Assembly (NCBI RefSeq): GCF_047470865.1
Contig: NZ_JAZDRH010000005.1
Location: 1-64,000 of the forward strand
Direction: 5' to 3'
Length of the DNA stretch: 64,000 nt
Source of the DNA: JAZDRH01 sp047470865
Lineage (GTDB): Bacteria > Pseudomonadota > Gammaproteobacteria > Pseudomonadales > Pseudomonadaceae
Made by a program: the position numbers and the translations under genes
The notes under the pieces: model-generated
The model's input: only the letters and a program-made list of their open reading frames with translations
What the model was told of the DNA's origin: nothing
Databases searched by the model: none
Part shown: positions 7,754-15,944 of the stretch, piece after piece
How positions within the stretch are numbered: position 1 is the stretch's first letter
Layout: the number at the start of each line of letters is the position of its first letter

Positions 7754-8197
7754 ATGAACGTTGAGCTGTTAAAACAACTACAAACAGACTTACCCAAGTC
7801 AGTGCAAGAAATGATTGCGTTAATCGGCTTTAGTAACACGTTAAAAGTAGTGCAAGCGTTAGGCGGTACTACTTGGCGCGTTGCTATAGGTCGAAGTGCA
7901 GAAGGTGAAGCAAAGCGCGAAGCATTGGCAGAAATGGTCGGTTCAGAAGCTGAGCAACTACTACGCCAACACTATGCCCAAAATGAAATATACTTGCCGC
8001 GTTGCTGCGCTTTATTGCGCAAAGTGCGAGACCTTAATATTCACAATGAATACGATATCGCTATAAAACAAGGGTTAAGCGCACGTGATACCGTTTGGCA
8101 ACTAGCACGTCAGTATCAATTGAGCGATAGACGAGTATGGGATATTGTTAATAGTTATATACCCGATCAAGAACAGTACGCACTCTTTGGATCATAG
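7754..8197 (+). CDS. mor: Mor-like middle transcription activator
   Basis: A 147-residue member of the Mor/C family of Mu activators, which bind upstream of phage promoters and recruit RNA polymerase. The C-terminal HTH is visible in TVWQLARQYQLSDRRVWDIV. The N-terminal part (LQTDLPKSVQEMIALIGF) is the dimerisation domain. The ATG at 7754 was chosen because it follows the GemA stop (TGATATG) and matches the family length. No separate late activator C was found, so this one protein may drive all later genes, perhaps through the 59-bp repeats at 8613 and 18552. Confidence 0.88.
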   Translation: MNVELLKQLQTDLPKSVQEMIALIGFSNTLKVVQALGGTTWRVAIGRSAEGEAKREALAEMVGSEAEQLLRQHYAQNEIYLPRCCALLRKVRDLNIHNEYDIAIKQGLSARDTVWQLARQYQLSDRRVWDIVNSYIPDQEQYALFGS

Positions 8198-8205
8198 GAG
8201 AAATT

Positions 8206-8610
8206 ATGGCTTATATCGATCAATCGCTATCAAATGGCGAAAATATTGCGGCTAAGTTTAAACTGCACTGGTTTTCTTGGATGTATTTCATCTTGTGGAT
8301 TGTCATTGCACCGGTGACATTGGGTATTACTCTTATTTTTGCCTTGTATGAGTTTGTTCGCTTAAAGAATATAGAGCAAGGTGTCACCACCAAGCGCGTT
8401 ATTATTAAAACAGGCATAGTTGCTCGCAAAACCCAAGAAATGAAGCTTTCATCTATTGAAACTATCGATATTGATCAAAGTATTATAGGGCGTATTTTTG
8501 GCTTTGGAACAGTTCGCATAACAGGGCGCGGTATTAGTGACTGCGTGCTAAAAAACATTGCTAATCCGTTACATGTGAAAAAAACAATTGAGAATGCATT
8601 CCAAGCATAA
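8206..8610 (+). CDS. Membrane protein with bacterial PH domain (cargo gene)
   Basis: A 134-residue protein. Residues about 22-50 form one or two hydrophobic helices (FSWMYFILWIVIAPVTLGIT). The rest is a bacterial PH (YdbS/bPH2) fold, seen in GVTTKRVIIKTG and ETIDIDQSIIGRIFGFGTV. Such proteins sit in the inner membrane with the PH domain in the cytoplasm. It is not part of the standard Mu gene set and lies between mor and the first late module, where phages often carry extra genes. Superinfection exclusion or envelope stress protection is a guess only. TAGGAG precedes the ATG. Confidence 0.8.
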   Translation: MAYIDQSLSNGENIAAKFKLHWFSWMYFILWIVIAPVTLGITLIFALYEFVRLKNIEQGVTTKRVIIKTGIVARKTQEMKLSSIETIDIDQSIIGRIFGFGTVRITGRGISDCVLKNIANPLHVKKTIENAFQA

Positions 8611-8612
8611 GC

Positions 8613-8671
8613 GCTGAAACCCCTCTAGTTACCCACATTTCAAATGCCGCCCATCATGGGTGGCATGAACA
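8613..8671 (+). repeat. 59-bp late-region module, copy 1
   Basis: Matches 18552-18610 at 50 of 59 positions without gaps. It contains a conserved C-rich stretch (ACCCCTCTAGTTACCC), then a hairpin ATGCCGCC / GGTGGCAT (8644-8651 and 8659-8666) whose 3' arm includes an ATG. Both copies stand directly before a late gene block (lysis-packaging here, capsid at 18583). Likely roles are a shared late promoter or operator, or a translational control hairpin. Confidence 0.8.
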
Positions 8672-9000
8672 GAAAACCCCTTACAACCCTAAGCCGTCCG
8701 TGTGAATATGCTCAAGCTATCTTAGCTGAGCCATCACGTGATGCGCGCAAAGCGCTGCTAGAACGCTGTCCCGAAGAGTGGCGCGCTCTCGTACGCTCGC
8801 TGGTGGAAGACGCCTGGGCTAAAGCAAAAAGCTACCGCACTTATAGAACTGTTCGCCAGCAAGGCGAGCAAGCTAAGCCGACACCAGCTCCACGCGTTAC
8901 CGACACAGGTTTTCGTATTTCTGCTTATAAAAAATCATCGCCAGAGGTGGGAAATGACTACCTGCAAAAACTGCGCGCGAACCTGCCGTCAAGGAGTTAA
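8644..9000 (+). CDS. First gene of late block, unknown function
   Basis: A 118-residue hypothetical protein. The first nine residues MPPIMGGMN are shared with the phage protease at 18583 because both genes begin inside the 59-bp repeat. There is no good Shine-Dalgarno before either ATG (8644) or the internal ATG (8665), so the start is unsure. The two copies differ in this stretch only at third codon positions, which mildly supports translation from 8644. The body is helical (DARKALLERCPEEWRALVRS), with a Pro-rich linker and basic tail. It precedes the holin by 4 bases. Confidence 0.6.
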   Translation: MPPIMGGMNRKPLTTLSRPCEYAQAILAEPSRDARKALLERCPEEWRALVRSLVEDAWAKAKSYRTYRTVRQQGEQAKPTPAPRVTDTGFRISAYKKSSPEVGNDYLQKLRANLPSRS

Positions 9001-9004
9001 CGCC

Positions 9005-9436
9005 ATGGCAGACCCAGCTACCAGCACAGCCGCGGCCAGCGGAGCTGTTCTTAAATATTTTGGTTTACACATTAGCGCAGGCGCTTTAGCCGCGGCGTTA
9101 GGTTTCTTAATTCTATGGCCTAAAACTGTCAAGGAAGGATTTGCCCGCCTGTTTGTAGCTATTTCATCCAGCAGCATTTTAGGGCCAATGCTGGTTGTGC
9201 GTTTGCATGCCAGTAACCCCGAACTTTTCGCCTCTGCTAATGAAGTCGCCAGCTTGTATGGGCTAGATCCCAATTTCGGCTTGCTGTTTGTCGCCTCGCC
9301 TTTGCTAGTGATTGCGGGCTTGCCCGCATGGTGGCTGATCGGCGCTGCACTGCGGATTTTTGAGCGTGATGGCGAAAGCTGGATAGGTGCCTTTGCGAAC
9401 TGGATTAGACGTAAATTGGAGAATAAACATGAGTAG
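9005..9436 (+). CDS. Putative holin
   Basis: A 143-residue membrane protein with about three to four hydrophobic segments (GALAAALGFLILWP; VAISSSSILGPMLVV; LLFVASPLLVIAGLPAWWLI) and a charged C-terminus (RRKLENKHE). The ATG at 9005 follows AAGGAG. It overlaps the start of the endolysin gene by 8 bases and heads a cassette of endolysin, Rz and Rz1, so a holin role is likely. Holins form timed lesions in the inner membrane. The family is not certain. Confidence 0.75.
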   Translation: MADPATSTAAASGAVLKYFGLHISAGALAAALGFLILWPKTVKEGFARLFVAISSSSILGPMLVVRLHASNPELFASANEVASLYGLDPNFGLLFVASPLLVIAGLPAWWLIGAALRIFERDGESWIGAFANWIRRKLENKHE

Positions 9437-9848
9437 ACCATCACGTGGCATTCGTAACAACAACCCAGGCAATCTAGTCTACAACGCTAAGAATAATTGG
9501 CGTGGACAGTTGCCGCATGATCCCACTATTGAAACGCGCTTTGTACGTTTTGACACTGCATTTAATGGCATTCGAGCACTTGCTAAGTTGCTGCTTAATT
9601 ACCGTAAGATTCACGGTTTACGCACCATTGAAGCTTTAGTTAGCCGCTTTGCGCCCAGCAATGAAAACGATACTAAAGGCTATGCACGTTTTGTCGCTGA
9701 AGAAATGGGCATTAGTGCTTACGAACCGCTGCACTTAGACAAGCCAACTTTACAAAAACTGATTCCTGCCATCATCACCCAAGAGAACGGCCAGCAGCCG
9801 TACTCACCGCATTTAATTAGTGCGGCTATTGATGAGGTGCTCCAGTGA
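9429..9848 (+). CDS. Putative endolysin / virion-associated lysozyme-like protein
   Basis: A 139-residue protein beginning MSRPSRGIRNNNPGNL, a typical start of a phage family often annotated as 'structural protein P5' or lysozyme-like. Further family segments are RFVRFDTAFNGIRALAKLL and KGYARFVAEEMGI. No signal peptide or membrane anchor is present. Its place between holin and spanin genes supports peptidoglycan hydrolase activity in lysis. The ATG at 9429 lies inside the holin 3' end. The catalytic residues cannot be named with confidence. Confidence 0.72.
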   Translation: MSRPSRGIRNNNPGNLVYNAKNNWRGQLPHDPTIETRFVRFDTAFNGIRALAKLLLNYRKIHGLRTIEALVSRFAPSNENDTKGYARFVAEEMGISAYEPLHLDKPTLQKLIPAIITQENGQQPYSPHLISAAIDEVLQ

Positions 9849-10249
9849 ACTGGCGAGCGTGGCTAATGGTAAGTGCATTTTATGCACTTACGCTGCTGGC
9901 GAGCTATTGGGTTGGTCAGTGGCAAGGGGCCAGTGAACAGCAGCTCAAACACGAACGACAAAACATGGCAGCCATTGAGCAGCTACTCGCACGTAGTCAG
10001 CAGCAGATTGACGCGGCTAATCAAGCCAGCAATGCGCTGCTCAAACAAATGCAAAGCCGAGCAAAGCAGGATCAACAAACGACAAAGGAGCTACACGATG
10101 CGCTGGCTAAAACCGCTGCTAATCGCACTGATTGCAACTTGCCTGATGACGTCATGCAGTACCTATACCAAGCCCGTGATCGCGCCAGTGCCGCCACTAC
10201 CCGCAGCACTGTTAACCCCGTGCCCAGTACCCGTCAGCCCGCTCAGTAG
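9845..10249 (+). CDS. Rz: Rz-like inner-membrane spanin
   Basis: A 134-residue i-spanin. Residues about 5-24 form the N-terminal membrane anchor (WLMVSAFYALTLLASYWVG). A long Gln/Ala-rich coiled coil follows (ERQNMAAIEQLLARSQQQID) to about residue 100. A Cys lies at the end of the periplasmic part. With Rz1 it bridges inner and outer membranes and fuses them in the last step of lysis. It overlaps the endolysin by 4 bases and contains the Rz1 gene in another frame. Confidence 0.85.
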   Translation: MNWRAWLMVSAFYALTLLASYWVGQWQGASEQQLKHERQNMAAIEQLLARSQQQIDAANQASNALLKQMQSRAKQDQQTTKELHDALAKTAANRTDCNLPDDVMQYLYQARDRASAATTRSTVNPVPSTRQPAQ

Positions 10250-10373
10250 TGGTGCGGACGATATCGCTATGGCACTTAAACAGCTTTACGACCAGTACGG
10301 GCACTGTGCGCAACTGCATTGGAATACCGTACTTGAATACCAAACAAGGACTTTATATGAATCAGCAAACTAA
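10098..10373 (+). CDS. Rz1: Rz1-like outer-membrane lipoprotein spanin, nested in Rz
   Basis: A 91-residue o-spanin in the +1 frame inside Rz. AAAGGAG precedes its ATG at 10098. The signal peptide (LKPLLIALIATCLMTSC) ends in a lipobox with Cys about residue 20. The mature part is Pro-rich (PVIAPVPPLPAAL), as usual for Rz1. It extends 124 bases past Rz and overlaps the next gene. The embedded arrangement is like that of lambda. Confidence 0.85.
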   Translation: MRWLKPLLIALIATCLMTSCSTYTKPVIAPVPPLPAALLTPCPVPVSPLSSGADDIAMALKQLYDQYGHCAQLHWNTVLEYQTRTLYESAN

Positions 10374-10551
10374 CCCAGACAGCCCAGAATTTAAGCTACT
10401 ACAGCGTATTGACGGGCGCTTAGAACATATTGAGCAGCGCTTTGAAACGGCAGAACGCAAAGCCATCACTTATGGCGCTTTTGCAGGTGGCATCGCAGGG
10501 GCCATTGCCGCAGTGGGTGTGGCATTAGCAAAAATTAAGTTAGGAGCTTAA
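10357..10551 (+). CDS. Small membrane protein after lysis genes
   Basis: A 64-residue protein with a charged N-terminal helix (LLQRIDGRLEHIEQRFETAE) and one C-terminal membrane segment (GAFAGGIAGAIAAVGVALA). The ATG at 10357 follows AAGGA and lies inside the Rz1 3' end. The layout resembles XhlA/DUF2730-type small phage membrane proteins and might be an antiholin or second holin; this is inference from topology and position. Confidence 0.65.
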   Translation: MNQQTNPDSPEFKLLQRIDGRLEHIEQRFETAERKAITYGAFAGGIAGAIAAVGVALAKIKLGA

Positions 10552-10555
10552 GCCA

Positions 10556-11059
10556 ATGGCACACCCGCAAAAAATACGTGATGGCGTGCGCCGTGCGTAT
10601 GTGCATGACCGCCTCAGTTTAGACGTTGCCGCGGCCATGTGGGGTGTGTCTTACGCAACCGCAGCGCGCTGGAAAAAGACCGCCGCCGACATGGGCGACG
10701 ATTGGGACAAGCTACAAACTGCGCAGCTTATAAGTGGCGGTGGCGTTGAAGACGTTGCACGCCAAGTGCTGACTGGCTTAGTTGTACAGTTTCAATCAAC
10801 TATGCAAGAGATCCAAACTGACGAAGAACTTAAAGCTTCAGTCAAAGTGCAAATGCTCGCCAGCCTTGCCGATGCTTACAACAAAACGGTATCCGCTTCT
10901 AAACGCATTCTGCCCGAAACCAGCGCCTTAGCGACCGCAATGGAAGTACTGCAAAAACAAGCTAGCTTTGTGCGTGAGCATTACCCGCAACACGCCCAAG
11001 CTTTTGCTGAGATTTTAGAGCCGTTTGGGGAGGAGCTAGCAAAAACGCTAGCGAACTAA
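10556..11059 (+). CDS. DUF1804 protein, small terminase subunit candidate
   Basis: A 167-residue protein of the DUF1804 family found in Mu-like phages directly before the large terminase. The N-terminal HTH is clear (LSLDVAAAMWGVSYATAARW, residues about 18-37). The rest is helical and suited to oligomerisation. Small terminases recognise phage DNA and hand it to the motor. It lies 4 bases from the large terminase gene. Confidence 0.85.
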   Translation: MAHPQKIRDGVRRAYVHDRLSLDVAAAMWGVSYATAARWKKTAADMGDDWDKLQTAQLISGGGVEDVARQVLTGLVVQFQSTMQEIQTDEELKASVKVQMLASLADAYNKTVSASKRILPETSALATAMEVLQKQASFVREHYPQHAQAFAEILEPFGEELAKTLAN

Positions 11060-11062
11060 ACG

Positions 11063-12736
11063 ATGGCTAGAAAGAACACACAAGACTATAAAGACTTTTT
11101 AAAAGAACTGAGTGAATTAGCTACTCAGTTCAAAAAGATGGTTGAAGCTGAAGTAGACGGCTTTGACCCTGATCCTATTGCCAGCAAGCAACGAGTAGAA
11201 CGTGCGCAGAACGATCTTGAATACTTTGCACGCACGTACTTTCCGCATTATGTAAAACGTAAAAACGCACTACTGCATGACTATCTTTACCAGCGTTTAC
11301 CTAAACTAGTGGATTCACCTAGCGGCGAGCACGAAGCCATTGCTGCACCACGGGGTAACGCTAAATCAACCGTCGTCAGCCAAATTTTTAATATCTGGTG
11401 CGTACTCACAGGGCGCAAGCATTACAGCATCATCATTATGGATGCCTTTGAACAAGCCGCCACTATGCTTGAAGCCGTTAAAGCCGAGCTTGAATTTAAC
11501 CCTCGTTTGGCTATGGATTACCCCAAAGCCGCAGGCAAAGGTCGAGTTTGGCAAGTCGGGACAATAATCACGCAAAACGATGTAAAGATTCAGGCGTTCG
11601 GTAGTGGCAAACGTATGCGTGGCTTACGCCACGGTCCTTATCGTCCTGATCTAGTGATTGGTGATGACTTAGAAAACGATGAAAACGTGCGTAACCCCGA
11701 ACAGCGCGACAAACTAGACAACTGGTTAAAGAAAACCGTGCTTAGCTTGGGCGATGTAGATGACAGCATGGACGTGATTATTATCGGCACCATCTTGCAC
11801 TATGACTCAGTGTTATCACGTTTATTACGCAATCCACTGTGGAAGCGTCGCCATTTTAAGTCGATTTTGACATGGCCCGACCGTATGGACTTATGGGAGC
11901 AATGGGAAGAGCTGTTGCTCAATAACGACGATGAAGGCGCAGCCGCTGATGCGTTCTATCAGGCTAATCAGGCTGAGATGAAAGCAGGCGCTGTTATTAG
12001 TTGGCCCGATGGACAGCCCTTGTTAACTTTGATGAAAAAACGCGCGCGTGACGGACGCGATGCCTTCGACTCAGAACAGCAGAACGATCCTGTACAAGGC
12101 GACAATGCACCCTTTGCCGCTTGCATTAATTTTTGGGTTAACCGCTTAACCCAATGGATATTCTACGGTGCTTGTGACCCGTCACTGGGCAAGAAAGCCG
12201 CAGGACGCGACCCTAGCGCATTATTGGTTGGTGGCTTTAATCGTGAAACAGGTGTGCTGGATGTGGTCGAAGCGCTGATCCGCAAGCGCCTGCCAGACAA
12301 GATTATTAGCGACATCATTACTCTGCATAAAGAATACCGCTGCTTAGTGTGGGGCGTTGAAGCCGTGCAGTTTCAAGAGTTTCTGCGCACAGAGCTTGTT
12401 AAACGCAGCGCTAAGTTAGGTATTCCCGTACCTGCACGAGCCATTACCCCACATTCAGATAAATACCTACGTATCGAAAGCTTACAGCCGCACTTTGTAA
12501 ACGGCTTAATCCGTATTCACCAAAGCCAGAGCGTGCTGGAACAACAACTTAAACACTTTCCGCTGGCCGACCATGATGATGGCCCAGATGCACTACACAT
12601 GTTGTGGATGCTTGCCACCACGGGTTTTGCCAGCTTTGACTTTCAGTCGGTAGCGCGTAAGCGCGAAACACAAACCTATAACGCCTACGATGATGACGAC
12701 ATTGACGATGGCAGTCGCTTTGGCGGGAGCTGGTGA
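11063..12736 (+). CDS. Large terminase subunit (packaging motor)
   Basis: A 557-residue terminase. The ATPase has a Walker A-like APRGNAKST (residues 95-103) and a Walker B-like DLVIGDDLEND (about 196-206). The nuclease half begins near YGACDPSLGK (about residue 370), with acidic residues that would bind metal. It cuts and pumps DNA into the prohead; Mu-type phages package host-flanked DNA by headful. It starts 3 bases after the small subunit gene. The length is normal for the family. Confidence 0.9.
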   Translation: MARKNTQDYKDFLKELSELATQFKKMVEAEVDGFDPDPIASKQRVERAQNDLEYFARTYFPHYVKRKNALLHDYLYQRLPKLVDSPSGEHEAIAAPRGNAKSTVVSQIFNIWCVLTGRKHYSIIIMDAFEQAATMLEAVKAELEFNPRLAMDYPKAAGKGRVWQVGTIITQNDVKIQAFGSGKRMRGLRHGPYRPDLVIGDDLENDENVRNPEQRDKLDNWLKKTVLSLGDVDDSMDVIIIGTILHYDSVLSRLLRNPLWKRRHFKSILTWPDRMDLWEQWEELLLNNDDEGAAADAFYQANQAEMKAGAVISWPDGQPLLTLMKKRARDGRDAFDSEQQNDPVQGDNAPFAACINFWVNRLTQWIFYGACDPSLGKKAAGRDPSALLVGGFNRETGVLDVVEALIRKRLPDKIISDIITLHKEYRCLVWGVEAVQFQEFLRTELVKRSAKLGIPVPARAITPHSDKYLRIESLQPHFVNGLIRIHQSQSVLEQQLKHFPLADHDDGPDALHMLWMLATTGFASFDFQSVARKRETQTYNAYDDDDIDDGSRFGGSW

Positions 12737-12879
12737 TGAGAAGTGCTTTAAAAATTGTACTTATATTTTGGCTAGGCTGGTTTTTTGCTCATTTAACTGT
12801 TGCAGCAGAATGTCAGCGTTTAGGTGGGTTTTTTATTGGTGAACAAACGTATCACTGCACGCCAGAGTTGAGTGAATAA
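12736..12879 (+). CDS. Tiny secreted or membrane protein
   Basis: A 47-residue frame starting MRSALKIVLIFWLGWFFAHL, which is a classic signal peptide or anchor, followed by VAAECQRLGG and a second Cys (HCTPELSE). The AVAA-type motif before ECQ could be a signal peptidase site, giving a 22-residue mature peptide with two Cys. The ATG overlaps the terminase stop, and the next gene starts 2 bases after the stop, so tight packing supports it being real. Function unknown; possibly lysis or superinfection related. Confidence 0.6.
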   Translation: MRSALKIVLIFWLGWFFAHLTVAAECQRLGGFFIGEQTYHCTPELSE

Positions 12880-12881
12880 CC

Positions 12882-13070
12882 ATGTACGAACTAAAAATCA
12901 CCCAAAGCCCAGACCCACGTATGTGGTACGCCCATTTGATTGGTAAATGTGTGCCGTTATTGCGAGAAGAAACAGACTGCTATATCAGCCGCCAACCTCA
13001 AGGCTATATCAATATTGTGAAAAAAGCGGATGCCAAGAGAGTAAGGAGAAAACATGAGCCAAATTATTGA
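12882..13070 (+). CDS. Small head-region protein, unknown
   Basis: A 62-residue protein (MYELKITQSPDPRMWYAHLI) ending in a basic tail (KADAKRVRRKHEPNY). It overlaps the portal gene by 17 bases. The pattern suggests a small beta-barrel. Similar short genes lie before the portal in B3-like phages. No function known. Confidence 0.6.
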   Translation: MYELKITQSPDPRMWYAHLIGKCVPLLREETDCYISRQPQGYINIVKKADAKRVRRKHEPNY

Positions 13071-14616
13071 TATTCACGGCAGACCGTTACGTGCTGAAAC
13101 CTTAAAAGAGCCACAAACCGCCCGTTTGGCAGGTTTGCACAGTGAGTTTGCCGAGCACCCCGTGCGCAATTTAACCCCGCACCGTTTAGCACGTATTTTG
13201 CAAGATGCCGAGGAAGGTCAGCTCAAAGGTCAAGCAGAGCTATTTCAGGACATGGAAGAACGCGACGGGCATATCTTTTCTGAAATAAGTAAGCGCAAGC
13301 GTGCGGTTATTGGTCTGGACTGGACAGTAGATCCAGCACGTAACGCAACAGCACAAGAAAAAGCGGATGCGGAATTTTTACACGAGTTACTGCTGGATTT
13401 AGACAACGTTGAAGATCTAATGCTTGATATGCTAGACGGCATTGGGCATGGCTACAGTTGCATCGAGTTGCAATGGCAGCGCTACGGCAAAGAGTGGCAA
13501 CCGCAAGCTTTTCATCATCGACCACAAAGCTGGTTTATCACTGAAAACACTAATCAGAACAAGCTATTGCTACGGACTAACCATGGCGAACCTGAAGAAC
13601 TGCGTCCCTTTAACTGGATAGTCCACACGCCAAAAGCCCGCAGCGGCTACATTGCGCGCACAGGGTTATACCGTGTTTTAGCATGGCCTTACTTATTTAA
13701 GCACTACAGTACTCGTGACCTTGCGGAGCTACTAGAAGTGTATGGTATGCCTATTCGGTTAGGTATGTATCCAGCGGGTACAGCTGAAAAAGAAAAAGCT
13801 ACCTTGCTCAATGCCGTTACTCAATTAGGGCACAGTGCAGCTGGCATTATTCCTGAGTCGATGAAGATTGAATTTCAGGCAGCCGCACAAGGTAATGCCG
13901 ACCCGTTTCTGGCGATGATGGAACAATGTGATGCCAGTATTTCCAAAGCCGTGCTCGGCGGTACACTCACCAGCCAAACAAGTTCAGGCGGTGGTGGCTC
14001 TTATGCATTAGGCAAAGTGCATAACGAAGTACGCCACGACTTATTAGAGTCAGACGCACGCCAGTTAGCCGCTACCTTAACCAAAGACTTGCTCTGGCCG
14101 TTAATTGTGCTTAATCGTGGTGGCGATCTTAACAACCGCCGTATGCCGCGCTTTAGTTTCGACCTAAAACAGACAGAAGACTTAAGCACCTTTGCTACAG
14201 CCTTACCGCCATTAGTTAATATTGGCATGCAAATCCCTAAAACTTGGGTGCATGACAAGTTAGGGATTCCACAGTCAGATGCGCATGAAGAAGTACTAGC
14301 GCCCGTTAACGTGGCAATGCTGAATCAACAGCCGCCCAAACTCGCAGCATTAAATTCAATATTAGCTGCGGTCTATCCTGATCAAAGCGCGTTAGACCAC
14401 ACGTTAAACAACCTGCCAGCCACGCAAAAACAACAGCAACTAGACGGTATCTTAGCGCCTTTATTGTCAGCCATTGAGCAAGGGCAAGACGAGCACGCGG
14501 TGCTAGGTTTGTTGGCTGAGGCTTTCCCCGAACTGGACGAAAGCGCGCTTACTGAAGCATTGCACAAAGCGCTGTTTGCGGTGGATGCCTTTGCCCGCTT
14601 GCAAGGTGGCGTATGA
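13054..14616 (+). CDS. Portal protein, DUF935 family (Mu gp29-like)
   Basis: A 520-residue member of the DUF935 family, the portal of Mu-like phages. Typical parts are the N-terminal MSQIIDIHGRPL, the region with ELFQDMEERDGHIFSEISKR, and LGGTLTSQTSSGGGGSYALG near residue 310. The portal dodecamer sits at the capsid vertex and is the channel for DNA. AAGGAG precedes the ATG. The 3' end overlaps gene F by 4 bases. Confidence 0.93.
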   Translation: MSQIIDIHGRPLRAETLKEPQTARLAGLHSEFAEHPVRNLTPHRLARILQDAEEGQLKGQAELFQDMEERDGHIFSEISKRKRAVIGLDWTVDPARNATAQEKADAEFLHELLLDLDNVEDLMLDMLDGIGHGYSCIELQWQRYGKEWQPQAFHHRPQSWFITENTNQNKLLLRTNHGEPEELRPFNWIVHTPKARSGYIARTGLYRVLAWPYLFKHYSTRDLAELLEVYGMPIRLGMYPAGTAEKEKATLLNAVTQLGHSAAGIIPESMKIEFQAAAQGNADPFLAMMEQCDASISKAVLGGTLTSQTSSGGGGSYALGKVHNEVRHDLLESDARQLAATLTKDLLWPLIVLNRGGDLNNRRMPRFSFDLKQTEDLSTFATALPPLVNIGMQIPKTWVHDKLGIPQSDAHEEVLAPVNVAMLNQQPPKLAALNSILAAVYPDQSALDHTLNNLPATQKQQQLDGILAPLLSAIEQGQDEHAVLGLLAEAFPELDESALTEALHKALFAVDAFARLQGGV

Positions 14617-15944
14617 AACCCACCCAAGCCGATCTACAAGCCATCATCAACCTAAAACCTGATGACGCCATCGCTTATTTAAAACGCAAAGGCTTTGCCA
14701 TTACGTGGGACTGGCACAGTGTCGATGCGTCCAGCCATGCACGCGCCTTTACCGTCGCGAAAGCCGCGAGTGTCGATGTGTTGCATGATATTCGCAGTGC
14801 TTTAATCACTAACTTAGAACAAGGGCAAACACTGGCCGACTTTAAAGCCAACCTACAGCCTATTTTACAAGCCAAAGGCTGGTGGGGGCGTCAAACTGTT
14901 GAGAATCCCGCAGGTGAAGAACAACAGGTACAGCTAGGCAGCCCGCGCCGTTTAGACACCATCTACCAAACCAACCTACAAAGTGCCTACATGGCAGGGC
15001 GTTACAAAGCCGCATTAGACAGCGCCGAAACTCACCCGTATTGGATGTATGTCGCGGTAATGGACAGCATCACACGCCCCAGCCACGCAGCATTACACGG
15101 CAAAGTATTTCGTTATGACGATCCTATCTGGCAGCACATCTTGCCGCCGAACGGTTACAACTGCCGCTGCCGTTTTGTTGCACTCAGCGCAGACGAAGTT
15201 GAACGGCGCGGCTTGGTTGTTGAATCCAGTGAAGGCCTAACCACTACTGAAACCATTGAAACAGGGGTAGAGCTAGAAACGGGCGAAATCAACAGTACTG
15301 AAGTGACAGTGCTAAAAACTACAGACAAAAACGGCAAGCCGATTCGTTTTAGCCCTGATGCAGGCTTTGATGGTAGCCCCGCCAATAGTCATATTATGGA
15401 CGACGTACTACTGCAAAAAGCCAAACGCACATTAGGCGAGCAGGCAGGTACAGATGAAATGCAGCAAGTGCTGCTCAATCCTATTCGCTTAAAAGCATGG
15501 AATGCCTATATCGACAACGCGAAAAAATTAGGTTTTCGCCAAGGGCAAAGTATGGCATTTGGCGTTATGCAGCCAACCGATATCGCCTTTGCCAAACAAC
15601 AAGGCGCTAAACTACAAACAGGCTTGCTCTTTATTCGTGATGAGTTAATTGCAGGCGGCAAAGCCCGCCGCCATAGCCAAGCAGGTAATGCGCTAAGCCA
15701 AGCCGAATGGAAGTCATTGCCTGAACGCATTTTAAATGCCAGCCAAGTACTCTGGGATAACGCCAATAAAACACTGATGTATGTCTTAGATGAAAGCCAC
15801 GACCTAAGCACTAAAGTGGTGGTGCGCTTTGCTAAAAACACTTATGGGAAAGCTGATATAGATGACGCCGCCACTGTGTTTAAAGTGTCAGCGTTAGATA
15901 TTAATTCAGGGCTTAAAAGTGGTATGTACAGCAAGGTGAGATAA
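14613..15944 (+). CDS. F: Mu F-like head morphogenesis protein with C-terminal nuclease-like domain
   Basis: A 443-residue minor head protein. Residues about 115-200 are the Mu F/SPP1 gp7 domain (TIYQTNLQSAYMAGRY, SITRPSHAALHGKVF, PPNGYNCRCRF). Residues about 275-443 form a separate domain (LKAWNAYIDNAKKLGF, ARRHSQAGNALSQAEW, YVLDESHDLSTKVVVRFA) that resembles the PBECR group (phage Barnase-EndoU-ColicinE5/D-RelE-like nucleases) known to be fused to such proteins. If active, it would be carried in the virion and perhaps injected. The nuclease call is recall-based. It overlaps the portal gene by 4 bases. Confidence 0.85.
   Translation: MKPTQADLQAIINLKPDDAIAYLKRKGFAITWDWHSVDASSHARAFTVAKAASVDVLHDIRSALITNLEQGQTLADFKANLQPILQAKGWWGRQTVENPAGEEQQVQLGSPRRLDTIYQTNLQSAYMAGRYKAALDSAETHPYWMYVAVMDSITRPSHAALHGKVFRYDDPIWQHILPPNGYNCRCRFVALSADEVERRGLVVESSEGLTTTETIETGVELETGEINSTEVTVLKTTDKNGKPIRFSPDAGFDGSPANSHIMDDVLLQKAKRTLGEQAGTDEMQQVLLNPIRLKAWNAYIDNAKKLGFRQGQSMAFGVMQPTDIAFAKQQGAKLQTGLLFIRDELIAGGKARRHSQAGNALSQAEWKSLPERILNASQVLWDNANKTLMYVLDESHDLSTKVVVRFAKNTYGKADIDDAATVFKVSALDINSGLKSGMYSKVR

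Noticed and set aside
8989..9444. Long minus-strand frame (151 residues) opposite the holin gene
   Set aside because: Shadow of the holin gene; no ribosome site, and the plus-strand gene has clear membrane segments and operon context.
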